Shown here piece after piece: positions 25,858-34,900 of a stretch of DNA of 64,000 nucleotides (position 1 is the first letter of the stretch; each line of letters begins with the position of its first letter). The translations under genes and the position numbers were made by a program. The stretch spans positions 1 through 64,000 of the forward strand of contig NZ_JAERRB010000015.1 of the NCBI RefSeq assembly GCF_016735595.1, written 5' to 3'. A model generated the notes under the pieces. That model made no database searches and was not told the DNA's origin. It saw nothing but the letters and a program-made list of their open reading frames with translations. Source of the stretch: Chryseolinea lacunae. GTDB taxonomy: Bacteria > Bacteroidota > Bacteroidia > Cytophagales > Cyclobacteriaceae.

Positions 25858-28110
25858 ATGTCAGCCCCAACCATATCCACCGCCGCCACCCGGAGCGGCA
25901 ACGCCGTGAAGCAATCTTTTCCCGTTCTTGAAATGACGTGCGCTGCGTGTGCCGTCAGCGTTGAATCCATTCTCAAAACAGCTCCCGGTGTGAAAAACGC
26001 CGCCGTCAATTTTGCAAACCAGTCGGCGTGGGTGGAGTTCGATCCCACCCAAACCAAACCCGCCGAACTTCAAAAAGCCGTGCAGTCTATCGGCTACGAT
26101 CTGGTGGTGGATGTTGAAGACCCTCACGCCGTGCAGGAAGAGGCACAGCGCCAACACTATGCCGATGTCAAGTTTAAAACCATAGGCTCGATAGCCCTGG
26201 CTCTGCCGGTGGCCATCATCGGAATGTTCTTTATGGACATGCCCTATGGCACCTACATTTCATTGCTTCTTTCCGCGCCGGTGGTGTTCTACTTCGGTCG
26301 TAGCTTTTTTGTGAATGCCTGGAAGCAGGCCCGTCACGAGAAGGCAAACATGGACACGCTGGTGGCGTTGTCGTCGGGCATCGCGTTTTTGTTTAGCGCG
26401 TTCAACACGTTCTTTCCCGAGTTCTGGCATGCACGGGGTGTGCACCCGCATGTTTATTTTGAGGCGGCGGCCGTGGTCATTGCCTTTGTGTTATTAGGAA
26501 AATTGCTGGAAGAAAAAGCAAAACGCGGAACGTCGTCGGCATTAAAAAAACTGATGGGCCTGCAACCCAAGACCATCCGCATCCTGGTGAACGAGGTGGA
26601 GCAGGAGGTACCCGTAGCCAACGTAACTCCCGGCATGATCGTACTGGTGCGCCCCGGCGAACGCATCCCGGTAGACGGTGTAGTGCGCAGCGGGGCATCG
26701 TTCATCGACGAGAGCACCATCACCGGCGAGTCCCTGCCGGTAGAAAAAATGGTGGGCGGCAAAGTGTTTGCAGGCACCGTAAACCAAAAAGGAAGCTTCA
26801 CGTTTTCGGCAGAGAAAGTTGGTGCCGACACCGTGCTGGCGCACATCATCAAAATGGTGGAAGAAGCGCAGGGCAGCAAGGCGCCCGTGCAGGCGCTGGT
26901 CGATAAAATTGCAGGCATCTTTGTGCCCATCGTTCTCGCCTTGTCGTTGCTCACCTTTGCTGCGTGGATGATCTGGGGTGGAGAGCAGGCGTTCACACAT
27001 GCGTTGCTCACGTCGGTCACCGTGTTGGTCATCGCTTGTCCGTGTGCGCTGGGCCTGGCAACACCCACGGCCATCATGGTGGGCGTGGGCAAGGGCGCAG
27101 AGAACAACATCCTCATCAAAGATGCCGAAAGCCTCGAACGTGCCCACCAGGTCAACGCCATTGTGCTCGACAAAACCGGCACCATCACAGAAGGCAAGCC
27201 CACCGTCACAGGTTTGCAATGGGGCACCGATGGCGTGAACGATCAACCTAAAAATATCTTCTATTCCCTCGAAGCACAGTCAGAACATCCTCTGGCCGAA
27301 GCGGTAGCCGCCCGGTTAAAGGCTGACGGCGCAAGCCGTGTTTCACTCACCGACTTCAAGAGTCTCACAGGCCGCGGTGTGATGGCAAAGGTTGGAGATG
27401 AAACGTTTTTCGTGGGCAACAAAAAACTGCTGGCCGAACAAGGCATCGCCGTCGATCGTGACCTGGAGGCTGCGGCCTCGCAGTGGCAGGCGGAAGCGCG
27501 CACGGTTGTCTATTATGCAAACACCAGACAGGTGCTGGCCATCGTGGCCTTTGCCGACACCATCAAAGCCACCGCCGCACAGGCCATCCAAACCCTGCAG
27601 CAACGCGGCATCACCGTCTACATGCTCACCGGCGACAACGAACAAACGGCTCGCGCCGTGGCCGCCCAGGTGGGTATTGAACACTTTCGCGCCGAAGTGC
27701 TTCCGTCAGACAAGGCCACGTTTGTGAAAAGCCTGCAACAACAGGGCAGGGTAGTGGCCATGGTGGGCGACGGCATCAACGACTCGGAAGCGCTGGCCCA
27801 GGCCGACGTGAGCATCGCCATGGGCAAAGGCTCCGACATTGCCATGGATGTTGCCAAGATGACGCTCATCACGTCCGACCTGCTCTACATTCCCAAGGCA
27901 TTAAACCTCTCCACCAAAACCGTGCGGGGCATCCGCCAGAATTTGTTCTGGGCATTCATCTATAACCTCATCGGCATTCCCCTGGCGGCCGGCGTACTCT
28001 ATCCAATCAACGGATTTTTGCTCGATCCCATGATTGCCGGTGCGGCCATGGCCCTCAGTTCGGTGAGCGTGGTGGGCAACAGCCTGCGCCTCAAAGCAGC
28101 AAAGATCTGA
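25858..28110 (+). CDS. copA: P1B-type copper-translocating ATPase
   Basis: A 750-residue pump. One N-terminal HMA domain (CAAC, Cys28 and Cys31) is followed by eight membrane helices, the TGES actuator loop ([11 protein letters not shown]), the transport-site CPC ([13 protein letters not shown]), the phosphorylated aspartate in DKTGTITEG, and the hinge [22 protein letters not shown]8 has the Met-Ser-Ser of Cu(I) ATPases ([14 protein letters not shown] preceded by a YN pair). It exports Cu(I) or Ag(I) from the cytoplasm. It is followed by the CopZ-like gene. Confidence 0.95.
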   Translation: MSAPTISTAATRSGNAVKQSFPVLEMTCAACAVSVESILKTAPGVKNAAVNFANQSAWVEFDPTQTKPAELQKAVQSIGYDLVVDVEDPHAVQEEAQRQHYADVKFKTIGSIALALPVAIIGMFFMDMPYGTYISLLLSAPVVFYFGRSFFVNAWKQARHEKANMDTLVALSSGIAFLFSAFNTFFPEFWHARGVHPHVYFEAAAVVIAFVLLGKLLEEKAKRGTSSALKKLMGLQPKTIRILVNEVEQEVPVANVTPGMIVLVRPGERIPVDGVVRSGASFIDESTITGESLPVEKMVGGKVFAGTVNQKGSFTFSAEKVGADTVLAHIIKMVEEAQGSKAPVQALVDKIAGIFVPIVLALSLLTFAAWMIWGGEQAFTHALLTSVTVLVIACPCALGLATPTAIMVGVGKGAENNILIKDAESLERAHQVNAIVLDKTGTITEGKPTVTGLQWGTDGVNDQPKNIFYSLEAQSEHPLAEAVAARLKADGASRVSLTDFKSLTGRGVMAKVGDETFFVGNKKLLAEQGIAVDRDLEAAASQWQAEARTVVYYANTRQVLAIVAFADTIKATAAQAIQTLQQRGITVYMLTGDNEQTARAVAAQVGIEHFRAEVLPSDKATFVKSLQQQGRVVAMVGDGINDSEALAQADVSIAMGKGSDIAMDVAKMTLITSDLLYIPKALNLSTKTVRGIRQNLFWAFIYNLIGIPLAAGVLYPINGFLLDPMIAGAAMALSSVSVVGNSLRLKAAKI

Positions 28111-28220
28111 CGCGGGAATTATATAAACCTTTCCCGAAATTATGGAACACCCCAATGCAGCACCCTGCGTTTACTTTGTAGTAACAAATCAAAACACAAA
28201 TCTTAACATTTAGACCAAAC

Positions 28221-28427
28221 ATGAAAACAACGACGTTTAAAACCAACATAAAATGCGACGCCTGTGTGGCCAAAGTGACCCCGGCATTGAACGAGGTCGT
28301 AGGCTCCGGAAACTGGAGTGTAGACCTCACCAACCCTGCGCGAACCCTCACGGTGAACGAAGAAACTTCGGAGGAAAAAATCAACGAAGCCTTGCAAAAG
28401 GTGGGCTATAAAGCTCAGAAAAACTGA
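28221..28427 (+). CDS. HMA-domain copper chaperone (CopZ-like)
   Basis: A 68-residue single HMA domain with the metal-binding CxxC in TNIKCDACVAKV (Cys12, Cys15). Such proteins carry Cu(I) in the cytoplasm to CopA-type pumps. Its size and lack of a signal peptide support a cytoplasmic role. A 14-bp inverted repeat lies just after its stop codon. Confidence 0.9.
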   Translation: MKTTTFKTNIKCDACVAKVTPALNEVVGSGNWSVDLTNPARTLTVNEETSEEKINEALQKVGYKAQKN

Positions 28428-28441
28428 TCCCCTATAGGCCT

Positions 28442-28483
28442 TCACGTGCTTTTTCAAGTCATTAAGAACGAAAAAGCACGTGA
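28442..28483. repeat. 14-bp perfect inverted repeat
   Basis: TCACGTGCTTTTTC at 28442-28455 and GAAAAAGCACGTGA at 28470-28483 are exact inverse copies with a 14-base loop. It lies between the CopZ-like gene and the HYC_CC_PP gene. No T-run follows, so it is not a classical terminator, though the stem could still stop or attenuate transcription or bind a protein. Confidence 0.6.
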
Positions 28484-28534
28484 TCACTTTCAATTTTCAG
28501 CCCGTCGCGCCAACCTCCATTCCATAAAATCCGT

Positions 28535-28542
28535 TATCTTTG
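28535..28542 (+). promoter_or_regulatory. -7 promoter element of the HYC_CC_PP gene
   Basis: TATCTTTG matches TAnnTTTG exactly, with 8 bases to the ATG at 28551, the same spacing as at 12904-12911. No -33 TTTG is evident at 20 bases upstream. Confidence 0.5.
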
Positions 28543-28550
28543 CTCAACAC

Positions 28551-28958
28551 ATGAAAGCCATCCGCTCCATCGCCGCCATTGCCTTCAGCCTGCTGGTGCT
28601 CGTTTCGTCGAGCAGCTTCGTGGTGGGCATTCACTGGTGCGGGGGGCATATCAACAGCGTGGCCGTGCTGTCGAAAGCCGAGGCCTGCGGCATGGAACAA
28701 AACGTTCCGCCGTGCCACCGCCACATGAAGGCGTCGTGCTGCCAGGACGAAAACATTGTGCACGAAGGCCAGGGCTTCAAACTTTCGCATAACGACCATC
28801 ACATCGGCCATGCGCCGTTGCTCAGCATCGGGCAACCCCTCGTGTTGCTGGCCGAAATCATTCCTTCTTCTCCCGTTGCCATCACCCCATTCCGGAACTA
28901 TGATCCGCCGCTGCGATCGTCCGACATTCTTGTCGACGTGCAGGTTTTCCGTATTTAA
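28551..28958 (+). CDS. HYC_CC_PP family secreted protein
   Basis: A 135-residue exported protein. The signal peptide (AIAFSLLVLVSSSSFVVG) is followed by the HYC-type motif IHWCGGHINSVAV, then PPCHRHMKASCCQDE and a proline-containing end. The name is given to a Bacteroidota family with His-Tyr-Cys, Cys-Cys and Pro-Pro features; here Tyr is Trp. The many His and Cys fit binding of copper in the periplasm or outer membrane. The frame could start at 28446 but the ATG here gives the signal peptide. It sits 109 bases before cusA. Confidence 0.8.
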   Translation: MKAIRSIAAIAFSLLVLVSSSSFVVGIHWCGGHINSVAVLSKAEACGMEQNVPPCHRHMKASCCQDENIVHEGQGFKLSHNDHHIGHAPLLSIGQPLVLLAEIIPSSPVAITPFRNYDPPLRSSDILVDVQVFRI

Positions 28959-29067
28959 GTTTTCTTTCTAAAGAAGGCAATATCCCTTTGTCTTCCGCTC
29001 GCTGTCTGCCTCTTCGTGTAGCAGCAAACACTTCCATCATTTTCATTTTCTCATTACGTTTTCAATC

Positions 29068-30348
29068 ATGATTGAAAAAATAATTTCCCTGTCGCTAAAG
29101 AACAGGTTCCTGGTGTTGCTCACGGCGGGCGGCCTGCTGGCCTGGGGTGTGCACGCGGTGCGCATCAACAAGATCGACGCCATTCCCGACCTGTCCGAAA
29201 ATCAGGTCATCGTGTTCACCGAGTGGATGGGACGAAGTCCGCAGATCATCGAAGACCAGGTCACCTATCCGCTGGTCACCAACCTGCAGGGCCTACCGCA
29301 GGTCAAGTATGTGCGCGGAGCGTCCATGTTCGGCATGAGCTTCGTCTATGTCATCTTCAACGACAACACCGATGTGTATTGGGCCCGCGAGCGCGTGCTG
29401 GAGAAGCTGAACTATGCGTCGCGTTTGTTGCCGCAAGGTGTCACACCCACGTTGGGTCCCGACGGCACCGGTGTGGGCCACGTGTTGTGGTATACGCTCG
29501 ACGCCCCCGGCATGGACCTTGGCGAACAACGCGCGCTGCAAGACTGGTATGTGAAGTTTGCCTTGCAGAATGTGGCAGGCGTGAGCGAGATCGCGTCGTT
29601 TGGCGGCTTTCAGAAACAATACCAGGTCACACTCAACCCCAACAAGCTCACCTACTATAACCTGTCGTTGCAAGACGTGATCCAGGCCGTGCGTCAGAAC
29701 AACAACGAGGCGGGTGGGCGCAAGTTCGAGATGAGCGACATCGGCTACATCATCAAAACCTCGGGCTATTTGCAGTCGGTCGAAGAAATTGAAAACATCC
29801 CGCTCAAAACCGTCAACACCGTGCCCGTCAGCATCCGCGACGTGGCCACCGTGCAAACGTCGGGCGAAACACGCCTCGGCATCTTCGACATGAATGGCGA
29901 AGGCGAAGTGGTGGGCGGCATCGTGGTGATGCGCTATGGCGAAAATGCCGACGAAGTGATCGGCCATGTCAAAACCAAAATGGCCGAAGTGGCCAAAGGA
30001 TTTCCCGAAGGCGTGAAGTTCAACATCGTGTACGACCGCAGCCAGCTCATCGAAGAGTCGGTGTCGTCCATCAAAAAAACGCTGGTCGAAGAAATGGTCG
30101 TGGTGTCGCTGGTGGTGCTCATCTTTTTGTTTCACTGGCGCAGCGCCGTCAGCATCATCATCCAGATTCCCATCACGCTGGCCACAAGTTTCATTTTGCT
30201 GAACGCGTTTGGCATCACGTCAAACATCATGTCGCTCACGGGCATCGCGCTGGCCATCGGCGTCATTGTCGACAACGGCATCATCATGGCCGAAAACGCC
30301 TATAAGAACCTGTCGCATCGCTACGAAGAATTGAACCCCGACGCATAA
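29068..30348 (+). CDS. CusA/CzcA-type RND permease, N-terminal part (frameshifted)
   Basis: 426 residues of a heavy-metal RND pump. It begins MIEKIISLSLKNRFLVLLTAGG, includes the porter strands and ends in TM4, ALAIGVIVDNGIIMAENAYKNLSHRYEELNP, where the reading frame then hits a TAA. The sequence resumes one base out of frame in the next entry. Removing one C from the CCCC at 30336-30339 would join the two halves and keep the loop THNRTKLMAKKNYQP in frame. It may be an error, a mutation, or real splitting. Confidence 0.85.
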   Translation: MIEKIISLSLKNRFLVLLTAGGLLAWGVHAVRINKIDAIPDLSENQVIVFTEWMGRSPQIIEDQVTYPLVTNLQGLPQVKYVRGASMFGMSFVYVIFNDNTDVYWARERVLEKLNYASRLLPQGVTPTLGPDGTGVGHVLWYTLDAPGMDLGEQRALQDWYVKFALQNVAGVSEIASFGGFQKQYQVTLNPNKLTYYNLSLQDVIQAVRQNNNEAGGRKFEMSDIGYIIKTSGYLQSVEEIENIPLKTVNTVPVSIRDVATVQTSGETRLGIFDMNGEGEVVGGIVVMRYGENADEVIGHVKTKMAEVAKGFPEGVKFNIVYDRSQLIEESVSSIKKTLVEEMVVVSLVVLIFLFHWRSAVSIIIQIPITLATSFILLNAFGITSNIMSLTGIALAIGVIVDNGIIMAENAYKNLSHRYEELNPDA

Positions 30349-30361
30349 CCGAACAAAGCTC

Positions 30362-32275
30362 ATGGCGAAGAAAAATTATCAACCCATCCCCGAAGCCGAA
30401 CGACTGTCGATCATCGAACAATCGTCGCGGCAGGTGTCGCGCGGCGTGTTCTATTCCACGGTCATCATCATCACATCGTTCCTTCCGGTGTTTATGCTCG
30501 AAGGGCAGGAGGGCAAACTGTTTCACCCGCTGGCGTGGACCAAAACGTTCATCCTGCTGGTCGATGCTGTGCTGGTGGTCACGCTGGCCCCCGTCATCAT
30601 CTCGTTGTTCATGAAAGGAAAATTCAGGAACGAAAAACATAACCCCATCACCCACGGTCTCGAAAAACTATACGAGCCCATCATCCGTGCCTGTCTCAAA
30701 TGGCGCAAGACCACGCTGGCCGTGAACATCCTCGCGCTGGCCGTGAGCGTGCCGTTGCTCATGAGCCTCGGCTCTGAATTTATGCCGCCGCTCGACGAGC
30801 AGTCCATCCTCTTCATGCCCGTCACACTGCCCGACATCGGCAACGAAGAAGTGAAACGCATTTTGCAGGTCCAGGACAAAATCATCAAGTCCGTTCCCGA
30901 AGTCGACAAGGTGTTGGGCAAGGCGGGTCGCGCCAGCAGTGCCACCGACAATTCGCCCATCAGCATGATCGAAACCATCATCATGTTGAAACCAAAATCC
31001 GAATGGCGCGCCGGCATCACCAAGAAAGACATCATCAACGAACTCGACGGCAAGCTGCAAATTCCCGGCGTGGTCAACGGGTGGACACAGCCCATCATCA
31101 ACCGCATCAACATGCTCTCCACCGGCATTCGCACCGACGTGGGCGTGAAAGTCTACGGCCAGCAATTAGACAGCATCCATGCCCTGTCCGAGAAAGTGAA
31201 AGCGGCCCTTGTTAATGTTCCGGGGGTGAAAGACCTCTATGTCGATCCCATCACAGGCGGCAAATACCTCACCGTGCAAATCAACCGCGAAGCATTGGGC
31301 CGCTATGGTGTGAGCGTGAGCGATGTCAACACACTGGTGGAGTCGGCCATCGGCGGCACGGCCATCGGCCAAACCATCGAAGGGCGTCAACGCTTCACCA
31401 TCAGTGTTCGTCTTGCGCAGGACTTTCGCAACAGCGTCGATCAACTCAAACGCATTCCGCTCAAGACACCCGCCCTCGGCATCATCCCGCTGTCGAGCGT
31501 GGCCGACATAAAATTTGAAGACGGCCCGCCCATGATCGTTTCCGAAAATGCATTGCTGCGCGGCGCCGTGCTCTTCAACGTGCGCGACCGCGACCTGGGC
31601 AGCACCGTGCAAGACGCCATTGCCACCATCAACCAACAGCTGGGCACGTTGCCCAATGGCTACTACCTCGAGTGGAGCGGCCAATACGAAAACCTCATCC
31701 GCGGCAAGCAAACGCTCATGATCATTTTGCCCGTGGTGCTGCTCATCATTTTCATTTCGCTCTACCTGGCCTTTCACTCGCTGCGCGAAGCCTTCCTCAG
31801 CCTCATCACCGTGCCCTTCGCACTCATCGGCGGCGCCTACATGGTCTACTTCTACGGTGTCAACTTATCTGTTGCCGTGGCCGTGGGCTTCATCGCGCTG
31901 TTTGGCATCGCGGTCGAAACGGGCGTGGTCATGGTCATCTACCTCAACGACGCCATGCAACAACTGGTGAAACTCCGCGGCAACAGCAGCGAAACCATCA
32001 CGCGCGAAGACCTGCGGGAATATGTGGTGCACGGCGCCGCCAAGCGTCTGCGTCCAAAAATCATGACGGTGTCGGTGGCGTTGTTTGGCCTGGTGCCCGT
32101 GCTCTGGTCTACCGGCGTGGGCAGCGACGTGATGCTGCCCATTGTGCTGCCCATGATCGGCGGCGTGCTCACCTCGAGCACACACATCCTGCTGGTGACA
32201 CCCCTCATCTTTTTGATGACCAAAGAATATGAACTCCGAAAGTTTGGAAAACTGGAAGTATATGAAAAACATTAA
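30362..32275 (+). CDS. CusA/CzcA-type RND permease, C-terminal part (frameshifted)
   Basis: 637 residues matching the rest of the pump from TM5 on: QVSRGVFYSTVIIITSFLPVFMLEGQEGKLFHP, the second porter loop, TM10-12 (FGIAVETGVVMVIYLNDAMQ). Together with the previous entry it totals about 1060 residues, the normal CusA length. No ribosome-binding site is seen before its ATG, so independent translation is doubtful. It overlaps the TolC gene start by 14 bases. Substrate by context is copper or silver. Confidence 0.85.
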   Translation: MAKKNYQPIPEAERLSIIEQSSRQVSRGVFYSTVIIITSFLPVFMLEGQEGKLFHPLAWTKTFILLVDAVLVVTLAPVIISLFMKGKFRNEKHNPITHGLEKLYEPIIRACLKWRKTTLAVNILALAVSVPLLMSLGSEFMPPLDEQSILFMPVTLPDIGNEEVKRILQVQDKIIKSVPEVDKVLGKAGRASSATDNSPISMIETIIMLKPKSEWRAGITKKDIINELDGKLQIPGVVNGWTQPIINRINMLSTGIRTDVGVKVYGQQLDSIHALSEKVKAALVNVPGVKDLYVDPITGGKYLTVQINREALGRYGVSVSDVNTLVESAIGGTAIGQTIEGRQRFTISVRLAQDFRNSVDQLKRIPLKTPALGIIPLSSVADIKFEDGPPMIVSENALLRGAVLFNVRDRDLGSTVQDAIATINQQLGTLPNGYYLEWSGQYENLIRGKQTLMIILPVVLLIIFISLYLAFHSLREAFLSLITVPFALIGGAYMVYFYGVNLSVAVAVGFIALFGIAVETGVVMVIYLNDAMQQLVKLRGNSSETITREDLREYVVHGAAKRLRPKIMTVSVALFGLVPVLWSTGVGSDVMLPIVLPMIGGVLTSSTHILLVTPLIFLMTKEYELRKFGKLEVYEKH

Positions 32276-33611
32276 ACAGGGCGGCCCCCTCGTGCCTCGG
32301 GTCGGGCTATCCGCTACAAGTCCTCGCCCCACCGCGCAGCCCAATCCTGCGCTCCGGGCTTTCCGCTGCTATCCCTGCCGCGTGGTGTTGCTATGGGCTC
32401 TGCTCATCGCGTCGTCGTCGGCCTTCGCACAAGTGATGTCGCTCGACACGGTGCTGGCCACCATCGACCGGCGCAATCCCATGCTGCAACAATACAACGA
32501 GAAGGCAAGTGCCTATCGCGAATACACTGCGGGCGCCAAAAGCTGGATGGCCCCCATGGTGGGTGCAGGAACCTTCATGACGCCCTACCCGGGCCAGCAA
32601 CTCATGGAAGCGCGCGACAAAGGATCGATCATGATTTCGGTCGAGCAGCAAATTCCCAACCCCGCCAGGCTACAGGCCAACCAAAACTATCTGGCCTCGC
32701 GCGCCGCCATCGAAGAGAAAGGCCGCGCCGTGCAATTCAACAGCCTGCGCGCCGAAGCCAAAACTCTCTACTACCAATGGCTGGTGGCCGAAGAGAAAGT
32801 GCGCGTGCTTCGCGAAAACGAACGCGCGCTGCAACTCATGTTGAAGCTGGCCCGCCTGCGCTATCCCTACAACCAGGGCTCGCTGGGCAACATCTACAAA
32901 ACCGAAGGCCGCCTGCTGGAAGTGCAAAACATGCTGCTGATGGCGCAAGGCGACATCGACGAAAAAAGTTATCGCCTCAAGTCGCTCATGACCTTGCCCG
33001 CCCAAACGCCGCTGCAAGTCGACACCACGCTGCAAATAACTTTCCAACCCTTTGCATCGCCTTTCGACACGGCCGCGCTAAGCGCACAACGCAGCGACAT
33101 CCAGCAGCTCGACCGCACCATCGAAGCCATGCAGCTCAACCAACAACTGCAACGCTATCAGGCCAAGCCCGATTTCAAAATCCGCTTCGACCACATGCAG
33201 CCGCTTGGCGACATGCCGGTGCAATTCACGGCCATGGCCATGATCTCCATTCCCATCGCGCCGTGGTCGTCCAAAATGTATAAGGCCGAAGTGAGAGGCA
33301 TGCACTACGACATCCAGGCCATGAAGCGCGAGCGCGAGTCGGTGCTGGTGGAAACACAAGGCATGCTGGCCGGCATGAGCGCGCAGATCGCCCGCATGCA
33401 ACAGCAGGTCGACAACTATCAGCACAAGATTGTGCCCGCCCTGCAAAAGAACTACGATGCCGCCCTGCTGGCCTACGAAGAAAACCGCGAGCAACTGCCC
33501 GTGGTCATCGACGGCTGGGAGGCCCTGAACATGGCGCAGGTGGAATACCTCAACAAACGCGAAGCCCTTTACATCATGATTGTGACCTATGAAAAACAAG
33601 CGGAGAAATAA
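32262..33611 (+). CDS. TolC-family outer-membrane channel of the metal efflux system
   Basis: A 449-residue outer-membrane factor. The helical channel repeats start with SLDTVLATIDRRNPMLQQYNEKA and continue with long amphipathic helices (QLPVVIDGWEALNMAQVEYLNK near the end). The leader is abnormal: between MKNIK and VVLLWALLIASSSAFA lies a 35-residue insert encoded by a dispersed repeat (32279-32384). GTG codons at 32382 and 32385 could serve as new starts just before the hydrophobic part. It overlaps the permease stop and the adaptor start. Confidence 0.85.
   Translation: MKNIKQGGPLVPRVGLSATSPRPTAQPNPALRAFRCYPCRVVLLWALLIASSSAFAQVMSLDTVLATIDRRNPMLQQYNEKASAYREYTAGAKSWMAPMVGAGTFMTPYPGQQLMEARDKGSIMISVEQQIPNPARLQANQNYLASRAAIEEKGRAVQFNSLRAEAKTLYYQWLVAEEKVRVLRENERALQLMLKLARLRYPYNQGSLGNIYKTEGRLLEVQNMLLMAQGDIDEKSYRLKSLMTLPAQTPLQVDTTLQITFQPFASPFDTAALSAQRSDIQQLDRTIEAMQLNQQLQRYQAKPDFKIRFDHMQPLGDMPVQFTAMAMISIPIAPWSSKMYKAEVRGMHYDIQAMKRERESVLVETQGMLAGMSAQIARMQQQVDNYQHKIVPALQKNYDAALLAYEENREQLPVVIDGWEALNMAQVEYLNKREALYIMIVTYEKQAEK
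32279..32384 (-). repeat. dispersed GC-rich repeat, copy A, inside the TolC leader
   Basis: The element contains CGGGCTATCCGCT (32303-32315) and CGGGCTTTCCGCT (32355-32367), a direct pair. Its reverse strand reads GCGAGGAcTtgTAGcGGAtAGCcCG, matching copy B at 46990-47081 (GCGAGGAgTaTAGtGGAcAGCgCG). From memory, repeats of this kind are common between genes in Bacteroidota. Here it lies within coding sequence and keeps the frame. Confidence 0.7.
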
Positions 33612-34899
33612 CCCGAAACGTTTTGTGCTGCGTGCCGCGCTGCTGTTCATGATGGTGGTGGCCCTGGCCGCCTGCAAACACCAGGAGGAATCGCACGACG
33701 AATATACCTGCCCCATGCATCCCACCGTGCTGGCCGACAAACCCGGCACCTGCCCCGTGTGCGGCATGGACCTGGTGCGCAAAGCCCGCTCCGGCGAAGA
33801 AGTAACGATCAACAACGCGCTGGTGCCGCTGTTGAAGTCGACCAACGAGTCGGTGGTGAGCTCGGTCAAGACCGTGAAAGGCGAATACCGCACGGTGCCC
33901 CTCACGTTGCAAACCAACGGCATCATCACCTACGACACACGCAAGAGCTACACCATCGCCGCCCGCACCGGCGGCCGGTTAGAGAAAGTGTATCTGAAGT
34001 ATGCCTTCCAGCCGGTGAAGAAAGGACAGAAGATCGCCGAACTCTACAGCCCCGAGCTGCTCACAGCTCAGCGCGAGTTGCTGATGCTGGTGGAGAGCGA
34101 CGCCGGCAACACCGACCTGGTGGCATCGGCCAAACGCAGACTGGAACTGCTGGGCATGTCGTCCACCCAAGTCCAGCAACTGACGACTCGCAAAACTATT
34201 TCCAACACGTTCCCCATCTATAGTCCATACGACGGCTATGTGGTGTCGGAGCAGAAGCCCGCCACCGCACCCTTGCCCGACGCGACGGCGCAAGCCGCAC
34301 CAGCCGACGGCATGGGGGGTGGCATGGCCGGTTCAGCCGGTAGTGCATCCGTTGCTTCTGGCGCTGCACAATCGCAGAGCACTGTGTTGTTGCGCGAAGG
34401 CAGCTATGTGTCGCAAGGGCAAACGCTGTTCAACATTGTGAGCCACGACGCGCTGCGCATCGAACTGGATGTGCCCGCGTCGCAAGCCGGCACTATCCGC
34501 ACGGGCGACCAGCTGACCCTCGACTTTGGCAACGGCACACAAGAGCAGGCCACGGTCGATTTCATTCAGCCCTTCTTTTCGCAAGGGCAGGAGTTTCTGA
34601 AACTGCGCGTCTATGCCAAACACCTGCGCGACCTGCACATCGGCCACCTGGTGCGCGCCGCCATTCAGCTCAACGCCGTGGCCTCGCTGTGGGTGCCGCG
34701 CGATGCCGTGATGGACATGGGACGCGAACGCCTCGTGTTTGTGAAAGCGCACGGACTCTTCAAACCCAAAACCGTCACCACCGGCGTGCATGCCAAAGGC
34801 TGGATCGAGATCAAGGAAGGCCTCGCCACCGCCGACGAAATTGCCGCCAACGCGCATTACCTCGTAGACAGTGAAAGCTTTGTTAAAACCACACCCTGA
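33589..34899 (+). CDS. CusB-type efflux adaptor with heavy-metal-binding domain, first copy
   Basis: A 436-residue lipoprotein (lipobox LAAC, Cys29). After the signal comes the heavy-metal-binding motif YTCPMHPTV...CPVCGMDLV, then the barrel-sandwich GGRLEKVYLKYAFQPVKKGQ and the remaining membrane-fusion domains. CusB-type adaptors bind Cu(I)/Ag(I) through methionines and link pump to channel. A Gly/Ala/Ser-rich insert with MGGGM (about residues 230-262) is unusual. The start overlaps the end of the TolC gene by 23 bases. Confidence 0.9.
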   Translation: MKNKRRNNPKRFVLRAALLFMMVVALAACKHQEESHDEYTCPMHPTVLADKPGTCPVCGMDLVRKARSGEEVTINNALVPLLKSTNESVVSSVKTVKGEYRTVPLTLQTNGIITYDTRKSYTIAARTGGRLEKVYLKYAFQPVKKGQKIAELYSPELLTAQRELLMLVESDAGNTDLVASAKRRLELLGMSSTQVQQLTTRKTISNTFPIYSPYDGYVVSEQKPATAPLPDATAQAAPADGMGGGMAGSAGSASVASGAAQSQSTVLLREGSYVSQGQTLFNIVSHDALRIELDVPASQAGTIRTGDQLTLDFGNGTQEQATVDFIQPFFSQGQEFLKLRVYAKHLRDLHIGHLVRAAIQLNAVASLWVPRDAVMDMGRERLVFVKAHGLFKPKTVTTGVHAKGWIEIKEGLATADEIAANAHYLVDSESFVKTTP

Positions 34900-34900
34900 C

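Noticed and set aside
29293-30135. 280-residue minus-strand open frame, His-rich
   Set aside because: Mirror of the cusA N-terminal half; the His richness comes from reverse-complemented codons, not from a metal-binding protein.
30336-30348. Programmed +1 frameshift as the explanation for cusA
   Set aside because: CCCC is slippery enough to consider, but no stimulatory structure or rare-codon context is seen, and an ordinary indel is simpler; left as one option in the finding.
32279-32384. Repeat as a transposon or insertion sequence
   Set aside because: It is about 100 bases, has no reading frame of its own for a transposase and no clear target-site duplication.
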